A stretch of DNA of 50,640 nt from an uncultured Christensenellaceae bacterium. Its GTDB lineage: Bacteria; Bacillota; Clostridia; Christensenellales; CAG-314. Below are positions 8,748 to 17,487 of the stretch, piece by piece. The notes below the pieces were generated by a model that searched no databases, was not told the DNA's origin, and saw only the letters and a program-made list of their open reading frames with translations. The stretch covers positions 1-50,640 of the forward strand of contig CAJUIV010000009.1 in the NCBI GenBank assembly GCA_910586905.1, given 5' to 3'. Numbering within the stretch: position 1 is the stretch's first letter; each line of letters starts with the position of its first letter. Made by a program: the position numbers and the translations under genes.

Positions 8748-9953
8748 ATGAGTGAAACTAAAAAGAAAAGAACGGTAAACAGCGAAGAAAGATTAGAATC
8801 CGTTGTCGCTATTATAACCGTACTGGTAACGTTGGCGCTTATAGTGGGATTTTTTTGGATAACTTCGCGCAACGCTCAAGCTTTAGGAAGCATCGCTTCT
8901 GCCGAGCAATTACGCCGAGGCAGCGAGCAACAATTTACCTGCGAAGTACGCGACGCTAAAATAAAGGACGGAACAAAAGTCGTTTGGACGGTAAACGGTA
9001 AAAAAGTCGAAGAAAGCGTTTATAAAAAGGACGAACCGCTTACTCTCAACTATACGCCAGAAATCGTAGGACAAAACTCCGTAACGGTTAAAGTGGGAAA
9101 ATACAAACGAGGTGCAATGATAAACGTGTTACCGCCCGAATTAACGTTTATAGCTCCTAATATAACCATCACTTACGGGGACGATTTGCCCGAACTCGGT
9201 TACGTATGCAACGGATTTGTCGACGACGACAATTTCGAAACGATGTGTTACGACGGCGTTTGTCATATTGCTGAAACGGCAAACTCGGGAGAATCTTGTT
9301 CTAAGTTATCCGTAGGAGTATATAAAATTCAGTTTGATAAACCTTGCTGCTACAAGGACTACGAAGTCAACTACGTCGAAGGTACGCTTACGGTACTGCC
9401 CAAACAGCTTAACGTAACCGACGTGTTCGAAAAAACTTACGACCAAACCAACGTGATAGAGACTCCGAACATATCGCTTAAAGGAATTATTGAGGGCGAC
9501 GACGTAAAAGCGGTTTGCGACAAACTGTATTTCGATAACAAAAACGCCGGAAAAGACAAAAAAGTTATGCTTGCGAACGTAATTTTAGACGGAGCGGACA
9601 GCTCTAACTACGTACTTTGCGGAGAAGCTAAAGGCGTTATAAAACCCAAGCTTGTAGATATAGACGGACTTACAATAAAGGATAAAGTATACGACGGCAC
9701 AACAAAAGCCACTATCGACAAGATGGGGACTTTGAACGGAGTAATCAACGGCGACAGCGTTGCTATAGGGAACGTTAATTTAAGCTTTTCCGACGCGTAT
9801 ATAGGAGAAAAAGAAATAGTTATAAACAACGTTTCGCTTGTTGGCGCGGATAAAGACAACTACGTTGTAAACGACGTTAAAATAGAAAACGCAAATATAA
9901 CGTCTACCGTATGGGACAAACTGTTTAAAAATGACCCTGTCGTAGCCGGTTAA
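8748..9953 (+). CDS. Membrane-anchored MBG/YDG-repeat protein (401 aa)
   Basis: Predicted surface protein anchored by one N-terminal membrane helix (about 20-40, IITVLVTLALIVGFFWI), with the rest outside. About 45-125 is an Ig-like region. About 130-215 fits an MBG-type repeat (ITYGDDLPELGY ... YEVNYVEGTLTVLPKQL). About 220-300 and 305-390 are two YDG-type repeats (KTYDQTN...GIIEGDDV and KVYDGTTKATI...GVINGDSV, each ending near S-NY). Such repeats are stalk or adhesion modules in bacterial surface proteins. The start is supported by GGGAGG 5 nt before ATG. CATACTA (8724-8730) is complementary to TAGTATG covering the start codon, so the ribosome site could be held in a loop. The gene is convergent with the operon ending at 10030 and shares a terminator with it. 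Confidence 0.85.
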   Translation: MSETKKKRTVNSEERLESVVAIITVLVTLALIVGFFWITSRNAQALGSIASAEQLRRGSEQQFTCEVRDAKIKDGTKVVWTVNGKKVEESVYKKDEPLTLNYTPEIVGQNSVTVKVGKYKRGAMINVLPPELTFIAPNITITYGDDLPELGYVCNGFVDDDNFETMCYDGVCHIAETANSGESCSKLSVGVYKIQFDKPCCYKDYEVNYVEGTLTVLPKQLNVTDVFEKTYDQTNVIETPNISLKGIIEGDDVKAVCDKLYFDNKNAGKDKKVMLANVILDGADSSNYVLCGEAKGVIKPKLVDIDGLTIKDKVYDGTTKATIDKMGTLNGVINGDSVAIGNVNLSFSDAYIGEKEIVINNVSLVGADKDNYVVNDVKIENANITSTVWDKLFKNDPVVAG

Positions 9954-9983
9954 AATCGATATAAAATCAAGTTGATTTACAGC

Positions 9984-10012
9984 AAAAAGCGGCGAAAAAT
10001 CGCCGCTTTTTA
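9984..10012. terminator. Bidirectional terminator
   Basis: AAAAAGCGGCGA / TCGCCGCTTTTT hairpin with an A-rich loop between two convergent genes; T-runs are present on both strands. Confidence 0.9.
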
Positions 10013-10029
10013 TAAATCGGTTTTCTTTG

Positions 10030-10536
10030 TTATTTTTTACGATACGGATTTGCAAAACGCGGATTGTTCAACACCTCGCCGAGGACTATAGCCTTTTGAA
10101 GTTCGCTGACGTCGGCTTGCGCAAAATGTTCCGGATCGTCGCAATACGATTCGTCGTGCTCGATAAGGCGCACTCCGTCCAATTCGTCGCAGCCTTCGTC
10201 GTCCACTTCGCCTAGCGAACCAACTATTTTGTCGTATTTTTCCAATTTGCCGCCGATATGTTCGTGCGAACCGTCATTAGCGGCTACGTTGCGTTCGGCA
10301 AGTTGGCGGCGTTTTGCCGCAAGATAATCGTTTTGCTGACGAGTACGGCCGTTACCGTCCGTAAACGGACGCTGAGAACGGCTTAAGTCAATATCGCGTT
10401 TGCGCTGTTGTTCCGCAACCTTGGATTTTAATACAAATGCAATTATTACGACCGCAAATATAGCCATTATAGCCAGAGGTATCAACAAAGCGCCGAAAAC
10501 CTGCCAGAATTCCGCAAGAAATAAAATTTCTGTCAT
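10030..10536 (-). CDS. Small single-pass membrane protein, unknown (168 aa)
   Basis: No family recognised. One hydrophobic helix lies at about residues 14-37 (FGALLIPLAIMAIFAVVIIAF). A polar, charged cytoplasmic-type tail follows (QQRKRDIDLSRSQR), with an acidic stretch around 115-150. It sits 49 bp downstream of floA in the same direction and ends the hpf-nfeD-floA run, so it may belong to the same transcript. The ribosome site is weak (GGGAAAAATATA before ATG). A role linked to the flotillin system is inferred only from position. Confidence 0.7.
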   Translation of the reverse strand: MTEILFLAEFWQVFGALLIPLAIMAIFAVVIIAFVLKSKVAEQQRKRDIDLSRSQRPFTDGNGRTRQQNDYLAAKRRQLAERNVAANDGSHEHIGGKLEKYDKIVGSLGEVDDEGCDELDGVRLIEHDESYCDDPEHFAQADVSELQKAIVLGEVLNNPRFANPYRKK

Positions 10537-10585
10537 TATATTTTTCCCGTACTGATTACTAATGCTTTACGTCAAAGTAAATTCG

Positions 10586-11602
10586 TTATTTTTTACTTTT
10601 TCCGCCGTTATTTTCGCCGTTGCCGCTGATTGCGTTACGCATCGAAGTGTCGGCTTGAATATTCTGCATTTGGTAGTAATCCATAATACCCAGTCTGCCG
10701 TTACGGAAAGCTTCCGCCATAGCTTTGGGGACTTCCGCTTCCGCCTCGACTACTTTAGCACGCATTTCCTGCGTATGAGCTTTCATTTCCTGCTCGGTAG
10801 CTATAGCCATTGCGCGGCGTTCTTCGGCGTTAGCCTGAGCGATACGCTTATCGGCTTCCGCTTGGTCCATTTGCAGCTGAGCGCCTATATTACGTCCTAC
10901 GTCAACGTCGGCTATGTCGATTGACAAAATTTCAAAAGCCGTACCGGCATCCAAACCTTTTTTCAATACGGTTTTGGATATCAAGTCGGGATTTTCCAAA
11001 ACTTCCTTGTGCTGTTCGGACGAACCGACGGTCGTTACTATACCTTCGCCTACGCGGGCTATAATAGTTTCTTCTCCCGCGCCGCCGATAAGACGGCTGA
11101 TATTAGCTCTTACGGTTACTCTCGCTTTAACTCTCAGTTCGATACCGTTTTTAGCTATTGCGGAAATTATGGGAGTTTCGATAACTTTTGGATTAACGGA
11201 AACTTTTACCGCGTTTAGCACGTCGCGTCCCGCAAGGTCGATTGCCTTGGCTTCCTGCAGAGACAAATCGATGTTTGCGCTGTGCGCGGAAATAAGCGCG
11301 TTGACGACGTTGCTTACGTTTCCTCCCGCCATTATATGCGATTCGAGTTCGGTAATATCGATATTGAGTCCTGCTTTACGGGCGCGGATATACACGTCTA
11401 CAAGCATTTTATACTTGATACGACGCATTTTCATACCGATAAGACGGCTCATTGAAACGTGCGCTTTGCTGACCAGCGCGATAAAATACGTGCCGATAGG
11501 CAAGAAAATAAGCATTATGAGCAACAGCGCCGCCACTACGATAAGAGCTATCGCCCAAGAAGGGAAAGTCCCTTCGTTTGCAAAAGCAAGTAACATATTC
11601 AT
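10586..11602 (-). CDS. floA: Flotillin-like protein FloA (338 aa)
   Basis: FloA-type flotillin, which organises functional membrane microdomains in Firmicutes. Residues about 12-43 are a hydrophobic membrane segment (WAIALIVVAALLLIMLIFLPIG). A PHB/SPFH-like core follows (VSMSRLIGMKMRRI ... VRANISRLIGGAGEETIIARVGEGIV). The C-terminal third is an EA-rich coiled coil (AEADKRIAQANAEERRAMAIATEQEMKAHTQEMRA). The length fits the family of about 330 aa. ATG at 11602 is preferred over one at 11617 because the GGAGG that would serve it lies inside the longer frame, 8 nt upstream. NfeD lies directly upstream, the usual partner. Confidence 0.95.
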   Translation of the reverse strand: MNMLLAFANEGTFPSWAIALIVVAALLLIMLIFLPIGTYFIALVSKAHVSMSRLIGMKMRRIKYKMLVDVYIRARKAGLNIDITELESHIMAGGNVSNVVNALISAHSANIDLSLQEAKAIDLAGRDVLNAVKVSVNPKVIETPIISAIAKNGIELRVKARVTVRANISRLIGGAGEETIIARVGEGIVTTVGSSEQHKEVLENPDLISKTVLKKGLDAGTAFEILSIDIADVDVGRNIGAQLQMDQAEADKRIAQANAEERRAMAIATEQEMKAHTQEMRAKVVEAEAEVPKAMAEAFRNGRLGIMDYYQMQNIQADTSMRNAISGNGENNGGKSKK

Positions 11603-11648
11603 TTTATTATCCTCCATTAACGGCGCGGTACGGCGCCGTAACGCTTTT

Positions 11649-12200
11649 TTATTTTATTTCTACCACTACTACGCGCTGTCCCTCAACGCGAACGACTTCG
11701 ACCGACGCGCCGGTATCGATAAAAGAATCGCGCGCGACAACGTCCACCGTTTCGCCGTCAAAATTCACTTTGCCGCAAGGACGTAAAATAGTCGAAGCAA
11801 CACCAATTTTTCCTAATAAGTAAGCATAGTCGCGCGTGCCTTCGGTTTTATCCTCGGGTACGGCCGTACCCACGTTAAATATCGCCGTTTTTCCGAGTTT
11901 GCTTTTACGTATAAGCAGACTTGCTACGACAAACATCACGATAAACAGCACCAAAGCGAACAATATCATATACAAAAGCATGTAAACGTCGCCGCCGCAC
12001 ACCATTCGCACTACAATACCCGCAACGACGAGAATTATGCCGCATATGCCGAAAAAACCAACTCCCGGCGTACACATTTCGATAGCGCAAAATATAACGC
12101 CGACAATAAACAAAGCCATCGCCCATCCGTTCATTTCGGTGAACAACCGCACAAAGCTCGAATCGGCAAAAGTTTCGAGCATCAAATTCATAACGCTCAT
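11649..12200 (-). CDS. NfeD-family membrane protein (183 aa)
   Basis: Short NfeD homologue that lacks a protease domain. It has three to four hydrophobic segments in the first 110 residues (MALFIVGVIFCAIEMCTPGVGFFGICGIILVVAGIVV and YMLLYMILFALVLFIVMFVVASLL are the clearest regions). A soluble OB-fold-like C-terminus follows (LLGKIGVASTILRPCGKVNFDGETVDVVARDSFIDTG ... VEVVRVEGQRVVV). The motif E-x-C-T-P-G-V-G-F-F-G is typical. NfeD and FloA act together in membrane microdomains. The gene lies 14 bp after hpf with AAAGGAG before the ATG. Confidence 0.93.
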   Translation of the reverse strand: MSVMNLMLETFADSSFVRLFTEMNGWAMALFIVGVIFCAIEMCTPGVGFFGICGIILVVAGIVVRMVCGGDVYMLLYMILFALVLFIVMFVVASLLIRKSKLGKTAIFNVGTAVPEDKTEGTRDYAYLLGKIGVASTILRPCGKVNFDGETVDVVARDSFIDTGASVEVVRVEGQRVVVVEIK

Positions 12201-12213
12201 TATCTACACTCCT

Positions 12214-12747
12214 TTAAACTTCCTCGTACGGCTGCAGCAAACCTATAGAATTATCCTTGCGACGGTAAACAGCTTCGACATTGCCCGTATCTACGTTGAC
12301 GAACAAATAAAAATCGTGGTCTACCATATCGAGAGCCTCCGCCGCTTCGAGAGCAGTCATACGCTCAACCTCGAAACGCTTGACTTTGGCAATTTCCACT
12401 GCGGTATCGTCCACTGCGGAAACGAATTCGAAATCGTCAGTACGTTCGGGCATTTTGTGCGATTTATTGAGCTTATCGCGATGTTTTACGATTTGTCTTT
12501 CGAGTTTGGGAAGACACGAATCGATATTATAATACATAGTGTCGCCAATTACTTCCGAACGGACGTGCGCGCCGTGGTAATTGATGGAAATTTCCATTTT
12601 ACACTGTCTGCCGAGGTCGCTCAGCACAACTTTGCAAGGCGTTTTATCGTCGGGAAAATACTTGTCGAGTTTCTTTGTTTTAGCCGTCAATATTTGTTCC
12701 AATCTGTCTGTTACACGATAGTTCTTAGATACAATTTCAAGTTGCAT
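12214..12747 (-). CDS. hpf: Ribosome hibernation promoting factor, long form (177 aa)
   Basis: Long HPF, which binds the 30S decoding region and dimerises 70S ribosomes into 100S particles in stationary phase or stress. Residues 1-100 are the YfiA/RaiA-like fold (VSKNYRVTDRLEQILTAKTKKLDKYF ... KMEISINYHGAHVRSEV). A linker is followed by the C-terminal dimerisation domain at about 115-177 (VKRFEVERMTALEAAEALDMVDHDFYLFVNVDTGNVEAVYRRKDNSIGLLQP). The length fits the family. AGGAGG precedes the start, and a TTGTAA-17-TATAAT promoter lies upstream. Confidence 0.96.
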   Translation of the reverse strand: MQLEIVSKNYRVTDRLEQILTAKTKKLDKYFPDDKTPCKVVLSDLGRQCKMEISINYHGAHVRSEVIGDTMYYNIDSCLPKLERQIVKHRDKLNKSHKMPERTDDFEFVSAVDDTAVEIAKVKRFEVERMTALEAAEALDMVDHDFYLFVNVDTGNVEAVYRRKDNSIGLLQPYEEV

Positions 12748-12817
12748 AGCGTACCTCCTAAATACGTACGATTGTTTAGTCGTTTAACCGACTTATCGAC
12801 GAAACCTCGTCAATATA

Positions 12818-12846
12818 ATTATATCATATTCACACTTGTTTTACAA
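12818..12846 (-). promoter_or_regulatory. Promoter of the hpf-nfeD-floA operon
   Basis: TTGTAA at 12841-12846 and TATAAT at 12818-12823 on the minus strand with a 17-bp spacer. Confidence 0.75.
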
Positions 12847-12911
12847 TACTAAAAATTTAATAATTTCATTTATATTTTTGATAATAAAACTGCCGCGTCG
12901 GCTTTCAGATA

Positions 12912-12952
12912 AAAAACGGTTTAAATTGCTCGTTAGAATTTAAACCGTTTTC
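12912..12952 (-). terminator. Terminator of the XRE / leukocidin-like operon
   Basis: AAAACGGTTTAAATT pairs with AATTTAAACCGTTTT around a 9-nt loop; T-rich ends on both strands. Confidence 0.8.
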
Positions 12953-12996
12953 AATTATGTTACTTACTTATTATTGTTATAACACTTTATTTAATT

Positions 12997-14187
12997 TCAA
13001 TACCAATTATGAAATTGATGTCCGGAAAAACTTTTAGACGATAAATATTTAACTTTCATCAAATAATCAAACGTCAACGCAACGTCTCCTTCACGCATTT
13101 CATGACCTTTATTATTCATTTCAAATATATAACCCACCTTTAGACAATTAGTTTCTTCCCGATTTGAAGAATACTGATATTGCCACGAAAAAGTTTGCGG
13201 ATTGCTTGCAGTCTTTTGGACGGATAAAGCAGGTTCGGCGGTAGTATAAGTTTTATTATAAGAATATGAAATATTTAAACCCAAGTTTTTATCCGTTCCA
13301 ATGCTGATACCGTCTTTACTGAATCCGTTTTTAAAAGAGTATCCCATATTCGTCCCTATATTATATGTAGAGGCAATAGAGATTGTCCCGGGAGTATTAA
13401 CCGGATAAGCGTCTTTAAACACAGGCGTACCCCCACGCCTAACCTGTCCGTACCCAACCTCGACTTCTGCATTACTTGCATTGATATGAAAATAACCGAA
13501 TTCGTTTTTATAATTTTTGAAACCGCTTGCGCCGTCCTTTTTAGCGATAATTCCCGGAACAAAGTAAACCGTCGCTTCAACGATATATAAACTACTCACA
13601 TCATTTGTTCTGTATTTTAAAACGTTATAATCACAGTCTATATAACCGTAAGGTTTTGACATTTCTCTAAACGACGTACTATACAATACGTTAAACAGCG
13701 AAGCGTCCGCGTTATACGAAGTAACTGCAAAATCATTACTGTTAAAATCGTCTAATTTTTCATTTGCAAAATCATTTATTTCCTGCTTCAATTCGTTTTC
13801 GTCAGTAGTAGAACTACGAAAATAATGAGATACTTTTGTATGGTTTTTGTAATAATGAATTTCTATTTTATTATTCGGTTTCGAATCGTCAACTTGAAAG
13901 TTAAGTTTCGTGTCATAAATCAATACTATGTCAGAGGATTTCAATAAGTCGTCTATTTCCTCTTTTTCGATTGAATCCCAATTACCCATAACAGCTATAC
14001 GTTCGGTTTTAAACGAGTAATCTTTTTTGTCAATCACATTAAAGTCTATAATTTTCCCGTTTTCAAATTTAACACACTGCTCTTTTCCCAATTCATCAAC
14101 GGATAAAACGTCCGCCGTTGCAACCGCACTTGGTACAAGTAAAATCAAACAAAGTATACTTACTACTACGATAACTTTATTACGCAT
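12997..14187 (-). CDS. Secreted protein, possible leukocidin-like pore former (396 aa)
   Basis: Exported by a Sec signal peptide (residues 1-25, core VIVVVSILCLILLVPSAVA, likely cleavage after A-T-A); no lipobox. The N-terminal 180 residues are unrecognised. The C-terminal half is beta-rich. A Gly/Ser/Thr/Asn-rich alternating stretch at about 270-320 (TPGTISIASTYNIGTN ... LGLNISYSYNKTYTT) is followed by QTFSWQYQYSS and a last strand ending K-V-K-Y-L...G-H-Q-F-H-N-W-Y. This order resembles the stem and cap strands of leukocidin/hemolysin toxins (S-Y-x-K-x-Y...Q-N-x-x-x-x-x-W), by eye only. AGGAGGAGCT precedes the ATG. The gene is 10 bp downstream of a membrane XRE regulator and probably co-transcribed with it. 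It could instead be an unrelated secreted beta protein. Confidence 0.55.
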   Translation of the reverse strand: MRNKVIVVVSILCLILLVPSAVATADVLSVDELGKEQCVKFENGKIIDFNVIDKKDYSFKTERIAVMGNWDSIEKEEIDDLLKSSDIVLIYDTKLNFQVDDSKPNNKIEIHYYKNHTKVSHYFRSSTTDENELKQEINDFANEKLDDFNSNDFAVTSYNADASLFNVLYSTSFREMSKPYGYIDCDYNVLKYRTNDVSSLYIVEATVYFVPGIIAKKDGASGFKNYKNEFGYFHINASNAEVEVGYGQVRRGGTPVFKDAYPVNTPGTISIASTYNIGTNMGYSFKNGFSKDGISIGTDKNLGLNISYSYNKTYTTAEPALSVQKTASNPQTFSWQYQYSSNREETNCLKVGYIFEMNNKGHEMREGDVALTFDYLMKVKYLSSKSFSGHQFHNWY

Positions 14188-14197
14188 AGCTCCTCCT

Positions 14198-14815
14198 CTA
14201 AATTAAAAGCATTGTTACTAAAACTATTAAAAATAATAGCAAGCTTGCGAAACATACCGAAAGGTACGCGATTAAATTCCTTCTAAGATATGTTTTGTAT
14301 AGATGTTGATAGTATTTTGTTTTATAAAAAAATTTAAGACTTAAAGCGGAAACCACCTCTATCACAACGCTTGTGCATACCGTTGCGATAATTAAGCCCA
14401 CCAAAACAGTTAGCGTTGTAAAGTACTGAGTATACGGTACTACGTCTGGAAACGGATTTAAAATAGCAACAAACAAAGTTATCACCGCCAACAATACCGC
14501 AATACAAAATAATGACGAAGCGATGATTGTAGAACGTTTAAATTTCCAAATACGTTCGTAATCGTATTTCTGAAATATGCTATCATAGCAATCTTTTTCA
14601 GCGGCGTTTGTCTTAACGTCTTCGATAACAAACAACTCCTCAATAGAAACATTCAATATTTCAGACAATTTCCGCATTTCATCAATATCGGGAATTTTTA
14701 CACCCTTTTCCCATTGTAGAACCGCTCGTTCCTTTACTTTAAGTTTTTGCGCCAACTCGGCAATCGTCATATTGTTGTTTTCGCAATAATATGCAATCTT
14801 GTTTTCAACGCACAT
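14198..14815 (-). CDS. XRE-family regulator with membrane domain (205 aa)
   Basis: Residues about 5-65 are a Cro/C1-type HTH (NMTIAELAQKLKVKERAVLQWEKG ... LSEILNVSIEELF). A linker follows, then four hydrophobic helices at about 95-205 (TIIASSLFCIAVLLAVITLFVAIL, FTTLTVLVGLIIATVCTSVVIE, and a C-terminal LIAYLSVCFASLLLFLIVLV). Membrane-tethered XRE proteins can couple an envelope signal to transcription. AAAGGAGGTGTAAA precedes the ATG. Upstream is a candidate operator (AAAATCGA and TCGATTTT at 14848-14877), so autoregulation is likely. The next gene downstream encodes a secreted leukocidin-like protein, its probable co-regulated partner. Confidence 0.85.
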   Translation of the reverse strand: MCVENKIAYYCENNNMTIAELAQKLKVKERAVLQWEKGVKIPDIDEMRKLSEILNVSIEELFVIEDVKTNAAEKDCYDSIFQKYDYERIWKFKRSTIIASSLFCIAVLLAVITLFVAILNPFPDVVPYTQYFTTLTVLVGLIIATVCTSVVIEVVSALSLKFFYKTKYYQHLYKTYLRRNLIAYLSVCFASLLLFLIVLVTMLLI

Positions 14816-14847
14816 TTTACACCTCCTTTATAATATTTATACTATTC

Positions 14848-14877
14848 AAAATCGACTATAATAAAAATATCGATTTT
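14848..14877. promoter_or_regulatory. Palindrome upstream of the XRE operon
   Basis: AAAATCGA (14848-14855) and TCGATTTT (14870-14877), perfect 8-bp arms with 14 nt between, 33 bp upstream of the regulator start. Position suits an operator; the assignment is an inference. Confidence 0.45.
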
Positions 14878-14929
14878 AAAGTTATACCCGATAAAATTCA
14901 CTGACGTTTACTTGAACCAACGCAAATAA

Positions 14930-14959
14930 AATACGTCTCGTCATTCAACTAACAAGACG
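14930..14959 (-). terminator. Likely clpC terminator
   Basis: TACGTCT / AGACGTA arms with a large loop just past the clpC stop, followed by a T-rich run on the minus strand. The loop makes it weaker than the others. Confidence 0.5.
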
Positions 14960-14966
14960 TAAAATT

Positions 14967-17396
14967 TTACTGCTTTTTAAAAAATATTTTATCGCCCATC
15001 GAGTCTACGATAATCGTATCTCCTTTGGAAATATCGCCGCAAAGTAATTTCTCAGCCAATACGTCCTCGATTTTACGCTGAATAACTCGTTTGAGCGGAC
15101 GAGCTCCGTAAAATTTGTCGTAACCTTCGTTAGCAAGCGTTTCGATTGCCGAATCGGTAAATCGCAAATTTATTATGCCTCTCAAACGCTTGTACAAATT
15201 ATAACACAGCAACTCGGCTATTTGAGAAGTTTCGCTTTTGCTCAAATAGCTAAACACCACTATTTCGTCCAAACGGTTTAAAAATTCCGGTCGGAAAAAC
15301 TTTTTTAACGAACGCTCTACGCTGTCGCGCATAGCGGCGATTTCGTCCTGTCCGGCTAATCCGAAGCCGACCCCGTTATTTACGTCGGTAACGCCGATGT
15401 TGCTTGTTAAGATAATTACAGTATTCCGAAAATCTATCGTTTTGCCGTGCGAATTGGTAAGTCTTCCTTCATCCAGAATTTGCAGCAGTAAGTTGAATAC
15501 GTCAGGATGCGCTTTTTCGATTTCGTCAAACAACACCACGCTGTAAGGTTTGCGCTGCACTTTTTCGGTTAAATATCCGCTTTCCTCGTAACCGGCGTAT
15601 CCGGGAGGCGCACCGATAAGCTTGGCCGTAGATTGTTTATCCATATATTCGGACATATCTATTCGGATAACTTCGCTGTCAGCGCCGAACAGACAATTTG
15701 CAAGGGCTTTGGCAAGCTCGGTTTTACCCACGCCGGTAGGTCCTACGAATATAAAACTGCCTATCGGTCTGTTAGGGTCTTTTAAACCGGCGCGCTGACG
15801 GCGCACTGCTCTCGCAACCGCTTTTACCGCTTCGCTTTGTCCTATAACCCGTTTGGCAAGTTCTTCTTCCAAATGAACGAGTTTGTCTTTTTCCGCCCGC
15901 GACAGTTCTGCTACCGGTATACCCGTCATTTGCGAAACAACCAGTCTTACGTCGGCGGCGGTTAATTTGCATTGATATTCCTGAAGCTGCATTTTATATT
16001 CGCCTTGAATATGCTCGTATTCGAAACGCAGTTCGTTATACTTACGCTGCAAAACGTTGTATTGCTCGCCGTCCTGAGGAGAAGTCAAATCGATTTTACG
16101 GGTCAAAGTTTTAAGTTCGTTGGAAAGTTCCACAAGTCTGGGCGGAACGGCGTATGCCGAGATTTTAAGCTTGCTGCACGCTTCGTCTATTATATCGAAT
16201 GCTTTATCCGGCAAAAATCTGTCCGTTACGTAACGCACCGAAAGCTGAACGGCGGTATCGATAGCTTCGTTGGTTATGATTACTCCGTGATGTTTTTCGT
16301 ATTTCGATTTTACCCCTTTTACGATTTTAACCGCTAATTCCGGAGTAGGTTCGTCTACGGTAATAGGTTGGAAACGTCGTTCCAACGCAGGGTCTTTTTC
16401 GATATACTGACGATACTCTCTTGTTGTGGTAGCGCCTATAACTCGTAACTCTCCTCGCGCCAAAGCGGGCTTTAATATTTCTGCCGCGTCGAGAGTACCT
16501 TCCGCCGTGCCTCCTGCGCCCACCATATTGTGTATTTCGTCGATAAAAAGTATAACGTCGCCTGCGGATACGACTTCGCTTATCAAGTTTGTAAGACGTT
16601 CTTCGAAATCGCCTCTAAACCTCGTTCCCGCTATCATTCCGGCAATATCAAGCTCGACAAGTCTTTTACCCTGCAATTCTACCGGGACGTGTCCCATAGC
16701 TATGCAGTTTGCAAGTCCCTCGACTACGGCGGTTTTACCGACTCCGGGTTCACCCACTAAAACGGGATTGTTTTTGGAACGCCGCGTAAGCGTTTGGATT
16801 ACGCGCTCTATTTCGAAGTCGCGGCCTATAACGGGGTCGAATCCGCCCATAGAGGCTTTTTCCGTCAAATCCACTCCGTAAGGCAAACTGTTGTTATCAA
16901 CTTTTCTTGCGTAACAGTCCGCCGTAGCCACGGGTTCCAAACTCGCTTCGGCATCCCTGTTTTTACCCAAATCCAGCAATTTTTCACGGTTTGGGATATC
17001 GTCTATAATACGCGAAAACAGCTGTTCGGGAGTTTTACCGTTTTCGCCTAAAAGATACGCTATTTTATCGAACGCGTATGTATTTTTCATTGACAGTATA
17101 GCTACCAAAATATGAACGCAGTTTACGTCTTTCTCGCCAAGCTGCGAAGCGATAAGCGCCGCCCTGGCGTTAAGTTTCATAATTTCCGCCGACTCGTGCA
17201 GTATTCCGCCGCGTCCTTTTTCTTTCGGTTCGAGATTTTGAACGGTCAAACCGAATTCCGTAAGATACTTTTTAGCCTCGTTTTCGACGTTGACTAATCC
17301 GTATAATACGTGCTGAGCTTCAAGCAAAGAAACTTTTTTGTTGCGAGCGAACATACCCGCGAATTCGTAAACAGATTGTAGCGTTTCCGTTTGCAT
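14967..17396 (-). CDS. clpC: ClpC-type AAA+ unfoldase (809 aa)
   Basis: Hsp100 unfoldase that feeds substrates to ClpP. Residues about 1-145 are the Clp N-domain repeat. AAA module 1 has Walker A GEPGVGKT (about 215), Walker B ILFIDEIHNMVG and an arginine-finger region (ALERRFQPI). A short middle domain follows at about 410-480 (TLTRKIDLTSPQDGEQYNVLQRKYNELRFE). AAA module 2 has Walker A GPTGVGKT (about 545), Walker B VVLFDEIEKAHPDVF and a C-terminal D2-small domain ending near residue 800. The short middle domain argues for ClpC/ClpA rather than ClpB. No clear UVR motif or McsAB genes are seen here. AGGATGG precedes the ATG, and a TTGAAA-17-TACAAT promoter lies in the 91-bp gap after the P-type ATPase. 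Confidence 0.93.
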   Translation of the reverse strand: MQTETLQSVYEFAGMFARNKKVSLLEAQHVLYGLVNVENEAKKYLTEFGLTVQNLEPKEKGRGGILHESAEIMKLNARAALIASQLGEKDVNCVHILVAILSMKNTYAFDKIAYLLGENGKTPEQLFSRIIDDIPNREKLLDLGKNRDAEASLEPVATADCYARKVDNNSLPYGVDLTEKASMGGFDPVIGRDFEIERVIQTLTRRSKNNPVLVGEPGVGKTAVVEGLANCIAMGHVPVELQGKRLVELDIAGMIAGTRFRGDFEERLTNLISEVVSAGDVILFIDEIHNMVGAGGTAEGTLDAAEILKPALARGELRVIGATTTREYRQYIEKDPALERRFQPITVDEPTPELAVKIVKGVKSKYEKHHGVIITNEAIDTAVQLSVRYVTDRFLPDKAFDIIDEACSKLKISAYAVPPRLVELSNELKTLTRKIDLTSPQDGEQYNVLQRKYNELRFEYEHIQGEYKMQLQEYQCKLTAADVRLVVSQMTGIPVAELSRAEKDKLVHLEEELAKRVIGQSEAVKAVARAVRRQRAGLKDPNRPIGSFIFVGPTGVGKTELAKALANCLFGADSEVIRIDMSEYMDKQSTAKLIGAPPGYAGYEESGYLTEKVQRKPYSVVLFDEIEKAHPDVFNLLLQILDEGRLTNSHGKTIDFRNTVIILTSNIGVTDVNNGVGFGLAGQDEIAAMRDSVERSLKKFFRPEFLNRLDEIVVFSYLSKSETSQIAELLCYNLYKRLRGIINLRFTDSAIETLANEGYDKFYGARPLKRVIQRKIEDVLAEKLLCGDISKGDTIIVDSMGDKIFFKKQ

Positions 17397-17435
17397 TTGA
17401 TACCATCCTGTAGCTTATTTAAGCTTAGTATAAGT

Positions 17436-17464
17436 ATTGTATCAAATAAACGTTTTTTTTTCAA
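17436..17464 (-). promoter_or_regulatory. clpC promoter
   Basis: TTGAAA at 17459-17464 and TACAAT at 17436-17441 on the minus strand, 17-bp spacer; no CtsR-type repeat was recognised nearby. Confidence 0.65.
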
Positions 17465-17487
17465 CAAAAAAGCGATATTTCGCATTC

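Noticed and set aside
10914..11786. Plus-strand open frame of 290 codons across floA/nfeD
   Set aside because: Antisense to two well-identified genes; no start signals.
12037..12852. Plus-strand open frame of 271 codons over nfeD and hpf
   Set aside because: Antisense to conserved genes and runs through the hpf promoter.
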